Source of the DNA: Apiospora phragmitis
Taxonomy: Eukaryota; Ascomycota; Sordariomycetes; Amphisphaeriales; Apiosporaceae
Direction of reading: 5' to 3'
Assembly: GCA_038363925.1 (NCBI GenBank)
Contig: JAQQWL010000006.1
Span: forward strand, 2,708,501 to 2,772,500
DNA length: 64,000 bases
How positions within the stretch are numbered: the stretch's first letter is position 1; every line of letters starts with the position of its first letter. Below, piece after piece: positions 60,097 to 64,000 of the stretch. The position numbers were made by a program, and so were the translations under genes. The notes beneath the pieces are model-generated. The model saw only the letters and a program-made list of their open reading frames with translations. It had not been told where the DNA came from and did not search any database.

Positions 60097-62636
60097 CGCC
60101 GAAACCTCCAAGCCATCATCGTAGGGCGGTTGCCCATCTCCATCTCCATTGAAGCCTCGTCGATAACTTGCTTGAGCTATGATCGTCATCTGCCGGCGCT
60201 ACTGCCCTGAGTGCGGGTGTGCGGAGCCCTTTCTCGTATTTGACGGCGGGCCGGTAGTGCGTGCCCCTTGCAGCCCTTGCAGCCTCTTCTTCAACGCCCC
60301 ATAACGACGTGCCCACTGCGATCCGTTCCAATCAAAGCATCGCGGCAGTGCGTTGGCATTGCTCAAAGGGGTGCATTGTAAGACGTTTGCTGGCGATGAT
60401 GGATATTCTGTTCTGTGCCGTAGTGTTGGCAGAGCGCTACACCGTTCTTTCTTTCACTTGCCTTTCTCCTTCTTCCTCCACCAGACACGATACGATCAAG
60501 TCGTGTAACTGGCTGTACATTAGGTAACCACAGACCGACTGCCGAGACGATAGTTCGTGCTAGTGGCTAGGGTGCCATGGGGTTAAAAATAGAAGCACCT
60601 CACCCTCAATATCACGATCTAGGGTGACGCTACTTTGGCTATGACGTGGTACTCGGGATGGGACAATTCAACATTGATCAGTAAGTCGTCATGGCGGCCG
60701 AACCCGGCAACATGACTATACTACAAGTAGAGTATAAATTGTTGACTGTGCCGCATGTGGAACTTGGGGAGCCGCTATATCCGGGTTGAGCCAGCCAGGA
60801 GACATCCAGGGACTAGCACATGATCTACAGTATTAGCCGGACCATTTGATGTATGTAAACTATCACCCCCACAAGGGAAAAGCTTGTGTTGTCAGGAGCT
60901 TTTGCCCTGTACCCCTGGCACCTGGGCTAGTCTCGACACAGCTCCGTACCATATTCAAATGGTTGATGGGGGAAGCACGAGGCGCAAGGCTTGATGGTCA
61001 GTCAAATCGCCTAACCAGCCCTCGGTAGAGCTAAAGAAACCGCCTTACCGCTATGTACGTCAAATGCAACAACAGTCAGTGTAACATCATCGCCTTGGGC
61101 TGAATACGAGGAAGTGAAACAAGCGCTATTGTAACTGTATATCCGACATCCCCGGGCCCGCCGCAGGTAACCCGTTGCTTGTTTTTCCCTACAGGGTTCC
61201 CTCGGCTTTGTTGCTAGATCCGGTGTTAATCGGTAGTACTCGGTGACCCGGACCGAAGCCATGCGAGATCCGCCATCAACCCGCTATTCGACAAGGTGGG
61301 CCTATGGACCCCCTGTTAACGGCCCATAGCATGAGAGTAAGGCTTAAAGACCGTATTCCACACTTGCACCAAAGCCGGTTCAGTCCCTTTCGTGCCGCAT
61401 GTGTCAAACCCCCAGCAGGGACTAGTCCCTACCTATATGTGCTTTACGTAATTACAATAGACGTATTGCGACGTACCAGCATGCTGTATCACCTGTTTCC
61501 ATGTACAAAAACGCTGAAAGAAGCCTGGAATCTTGTTCGTAGTGATGGTACTGGGAGGATTGTCGACTGCAGCATGGAGCTGCTTGTTGGTTCAGACTTG
61601 GAGAGCCTTTCTATCTGGTTTTTCTGAATAACTTAATCTGTGATGCGGCGTACGATGATATGGTATTCCCAAGTCCATGTCAACATAATCATGGGCAAAT
61701 AGTCTGGCGAGGCCTTTTTGATGGACTCACTGCTGCATATCGGTGTGTTGTTCTCAAGCTTTGCTGACTAGCAGACCTCGCCAGAAAGAAAGGGGCTGCG
61801 TTGGTTTTGCTCAACACGTCTTGCACGTGTTGGGTACCATTGTGATCTGGATCCCCCATTGTCGATCAGGGGGAATAGACCAGCGGAGCCAACCGGGGAT
61901 GATATTTTTATCTTCGAGACCCTTGGCTGGCGATCACTAAACAATGTCAAAACTCGTACAATGTAAACAACTTCCTATGGAAATAGCCAACGACTGGTGA
62001 AACCCAAGTAGTGTTGATAGGCGTATAGCAATGCTTTCGAGGGAGGTGACTAATCCCTTCGTATTTTGTCCCGGAGGGCTGAACCATTACTTACTGTGTA
62101 CTCCAATTCAGCTCCAATCATTGAAAACGAAGAGGCTACTTGTTGGGATTCCAGCGGTGTAGATAGGCGTGGCGAATTGGTTGACGGGAATATCCAACCT
62201 CCACAGCCGCTGGGTAAGTTGGATTCCCCAATAGACGTTGGAAAGCTCTTAACAGACTCTCAGTGACAAATGAGAAGCCAATGAAGATCAGTGGACATAC
62301 AGATACAGGGGCTCCCCTTATCTGCCCGTGGTACACTGATATAGGCTCAGGTAACTTGGCAGTTTTCTGTAAATGTGGTGGCGTACAGCGTCGTCAACTT
62401 TCGGAGAACAAGTCTTAGAATGAAGAGAGGACTTCAGTTAACGCGTCCTGACAAAAAAAGCCATATAGCCCGATTGCCAAGACAAAGTATAGAATATCCG
62501 TACAAACGAGGCACACTCCCATATACCATCTAACCAGGTGGTCAAAGGATGCTGGCTGTGACTATCCATCAGCCTTCCATCTGATAAATACGAGGATTGA
62601 CCTGGCCCGTATGTATACGAATCCCTTACTCTAGAT

Positions 62637-64000
62637 CTACTTTCTAGGCTTAGGGGTCAGAGCAACTTTCAGCTCTTCTTTCTTCCAGCTGGTGAACGCT
62701 TTTTGTCTATTCAACCAACCGCGACTGGCTGGGTGCAGTCCCATGTCGAAGTTCCATATGACCCGAGACAAAATTGTCTTGATTTCGGCCATGGCAAGGC
62801 TATTTCCCTCCATATTAGCAACGCGATAATATGTCGTTTCTCGGAAGGGAGTAACTCACTTCTTGCCGATGCAGTTCCTTGGGCCATACGAGAAAGGCTG
62901 GCAGGCGGCTTTGTCATCCTTCTCGAAGCGCGGATCCCCGAGCCACCTTTCAGGATGAACGACTCGGGATCCGCAAAGTTGTGGCTCGACCGATCTGCCG
63001 CGAGCTGGTGAACCCCAACCGTGAAGCCGCCTGGGACGAACTGGCCACAGACTACCCTGCCCCCCTGCGGCACCACTCGAGGGGAAGACGGCGGGGCCTG
63101 GGGGACACAGCCGAAGCGATTCTTGCACTACCGCGTTCAGGTACGGAAGCTCGGCCGTGGTCTGGATCGTAATGTCTGTTTCGCTCTCGAACCGGGTTTG
63201 GATTTCCGCCGTGAGCCGCTCGAGCTTCTCCGGGTTCTCCAGGAGAAGGTAGGTTGCGCCCGTCAGCGCCGTGGCTGTGGTCTCGCTCCCGGCCACGATG
63301 AGCACCTGGGTGCAGACATACGTTTCCTCCATGGACATGGCCTTCTCGCCCTCTGCATTCAAGATGTACGACACTACGCGCACCGGGTTAGCTTGCAAGC
63401 CAAATCCCCATACATGATCTTACTACTCATCACCCCTCCTGGAAACAACAGGGTAACCTACGAAAGTCGGGACCATCCGTGGTCAGCTGCAACCGGCTGT
63501 TGACACGCTCCACCGTGAACATGAACTGGTCCATCCTGTTCTTGACCAATTTCTTCGGGACAAACAACCAGGCCAGGATACCGGGCAGCGGCTGCGAGAA
63601 GCGGCGTGCGGCGCGCATGAACACGCCATCCTGGAAAAGGTCAAACACGGCATCGATCCACCAGTGCCAGACGGCATCCCGAAGGCAATGAAAAGGCTCG
63701 CCAAAGGCCAAGTCGCCGATGATGTCAAAGGTGGTGAAGTTGTACCAGGCCGTCAAGTCCACCGCCGCAGCCGTGTCCGGGTCGGAAGCCTGTCCGTGCA
63801 GCTTCTGGATGAGCAGGTCGATGTAGCCCCGGATGACGCGCTCCTGGGCCCGCAGCGCCTTGTCCGAGAAGGCGGGGCTCTGTAGCCGGCGCATGAAGCG
63901 GTGGCCGGCATCGTCGGCGTCGACGATGCTTAGGATTCCCGAGGGAGCTTTGTTCCACCACTGGGGGTCCTTCTCAAAGTTGCCTGTGCCATCTCGATTT
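62637..64000 (-). CDS. Cytochrome P450, 3' part (5' end beyond window)
   Basis: Heme-thiolate monooxygenase, resembling fungal CYP65-type (isotrichodermin C-15 hydroxylase-like) enzymes. Exons within the window: 64000-63462, 63373-62860 and 62799-62637, all GT-AG. Seen in order: HRFMRRLQSPAFSDKAL (C-helix region), FDIIGDLAFGEPF, AGSETTATAL (I-helix oxygen motif), QESLR (ExxR), HPERW, FSYGPRNCIGKN (heme loop with the Cys ligand), and a Lys-rich C-terminus ending at 62637. Between the ExxR and PERW motifs the frame slips twice, near the G run 63081-63084 and near 62957-62960. In the slipped frame the expected RVVPQGGRVVCGQ and HNFADPES appear. The two shifts cancel, so the frame stays open but about 40 residues would be mistranslated. 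The N-terminus and membrane anchor lie outside. Confidence 0.88.

Larger units (their letters stand above)
59901..62636. other. Intergenic region, promoter of the repeat precursor
   Basis: About 2.7 kb. The left part is the promoter of the repeat precursor (GTGA array, TATA at 60091). The rest, to the 3' end of the P450, has only short frames without motifs. Confidence 0.5.

Noticed and set aside
1..64000. CRISPR arrays, prophage, bacterial operons
   Set aside because: The window is eukaryotic with spliced genes. No direct-repeat/spacer pattern or phage genes are present.

Overview
The window is nuclear DNA of a filamentous ascomycete (Pezizomycotina), most likely a sordariomycete. Evidence: genes split by 50-140 bp GT-AG introns, often with a CTGAC-type branch point; a Zn2Cys6 regulator, KEX1 carboxypeptidase, RTA1-like protein, Boi-type SH3-SAM-PH scaffold and a group-B-like cytochrome P450; and compact genes scattered in long, microsatellite-rich intergenic DNA. 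The species cannot be fixed from the sequence alone.

Layout, left to right: a ferric/cupric-reductase-type flavocytochrome (2730-4738, +); a Zn2Cys6 transcription factor with its zinc cluster split over small exons (6644-9623, -); about 10 kb with no recognisable gene; a quinate-repressor (QutR/QA-1S)-like protein lacking a recognisable shikimate-kinase domain (19949-22233, -); a class-1A dihydroorotate-dehydrogenase-like enzyme (25107-26126, -) divergent from a 3-hydroxyacyl-CoA-dehydrogenase-like gene (27135-28009, +); an RTA1-like membrane protein (29527-30670, -); a mitochondrial TGL2-like lipase (32917-33959, +); a salicylate-hydroxylase-like FAD monooxygenase (34762-36164, -); KEX1 (36909-38915, -); a small unknown protein (40683-41201, -); a Boi1/2-like polarity scaffold (46058-49179, -); a MIZ/SP-RING (SIZ/PIAS-like) protein with a polyglutamine tract (53054-56951, +); a small Cys-rich protein with a hydrophobic tail (57826-58413, +); a secreted precursor built of five four-cysteine repeats, three of them followed by Lys-Arg kexin sites (59285-59900, -); and the 3' part of a cytochrome P450 that runs off the right edge (62637-64000, -).

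Most of these are unlinked housekeeping or accessory genes. The most promising novelty is the right-hand end. The kexin-site repeat precursor has twin Cx6C motifs in every unit and lies 2.7 kb from a P450, so a processed-peptide (RiPP-like or secreted mini-protein) locus may continue beyond 64000. KEX1, which trims Lys/Arg left by kexin cleavage, is encoded in the same window but 20 kb away and is a general Golgi enzyme.

A second result concerns sequence quality. Eight conserved genes have apparent frame breaks, almost all in short C/G, A/T or TA runs. Six fit one missing base. This pattern points to homopolymer consensus errors rather than eight pseudogenes, and any automated annotation here should be corrected for it.
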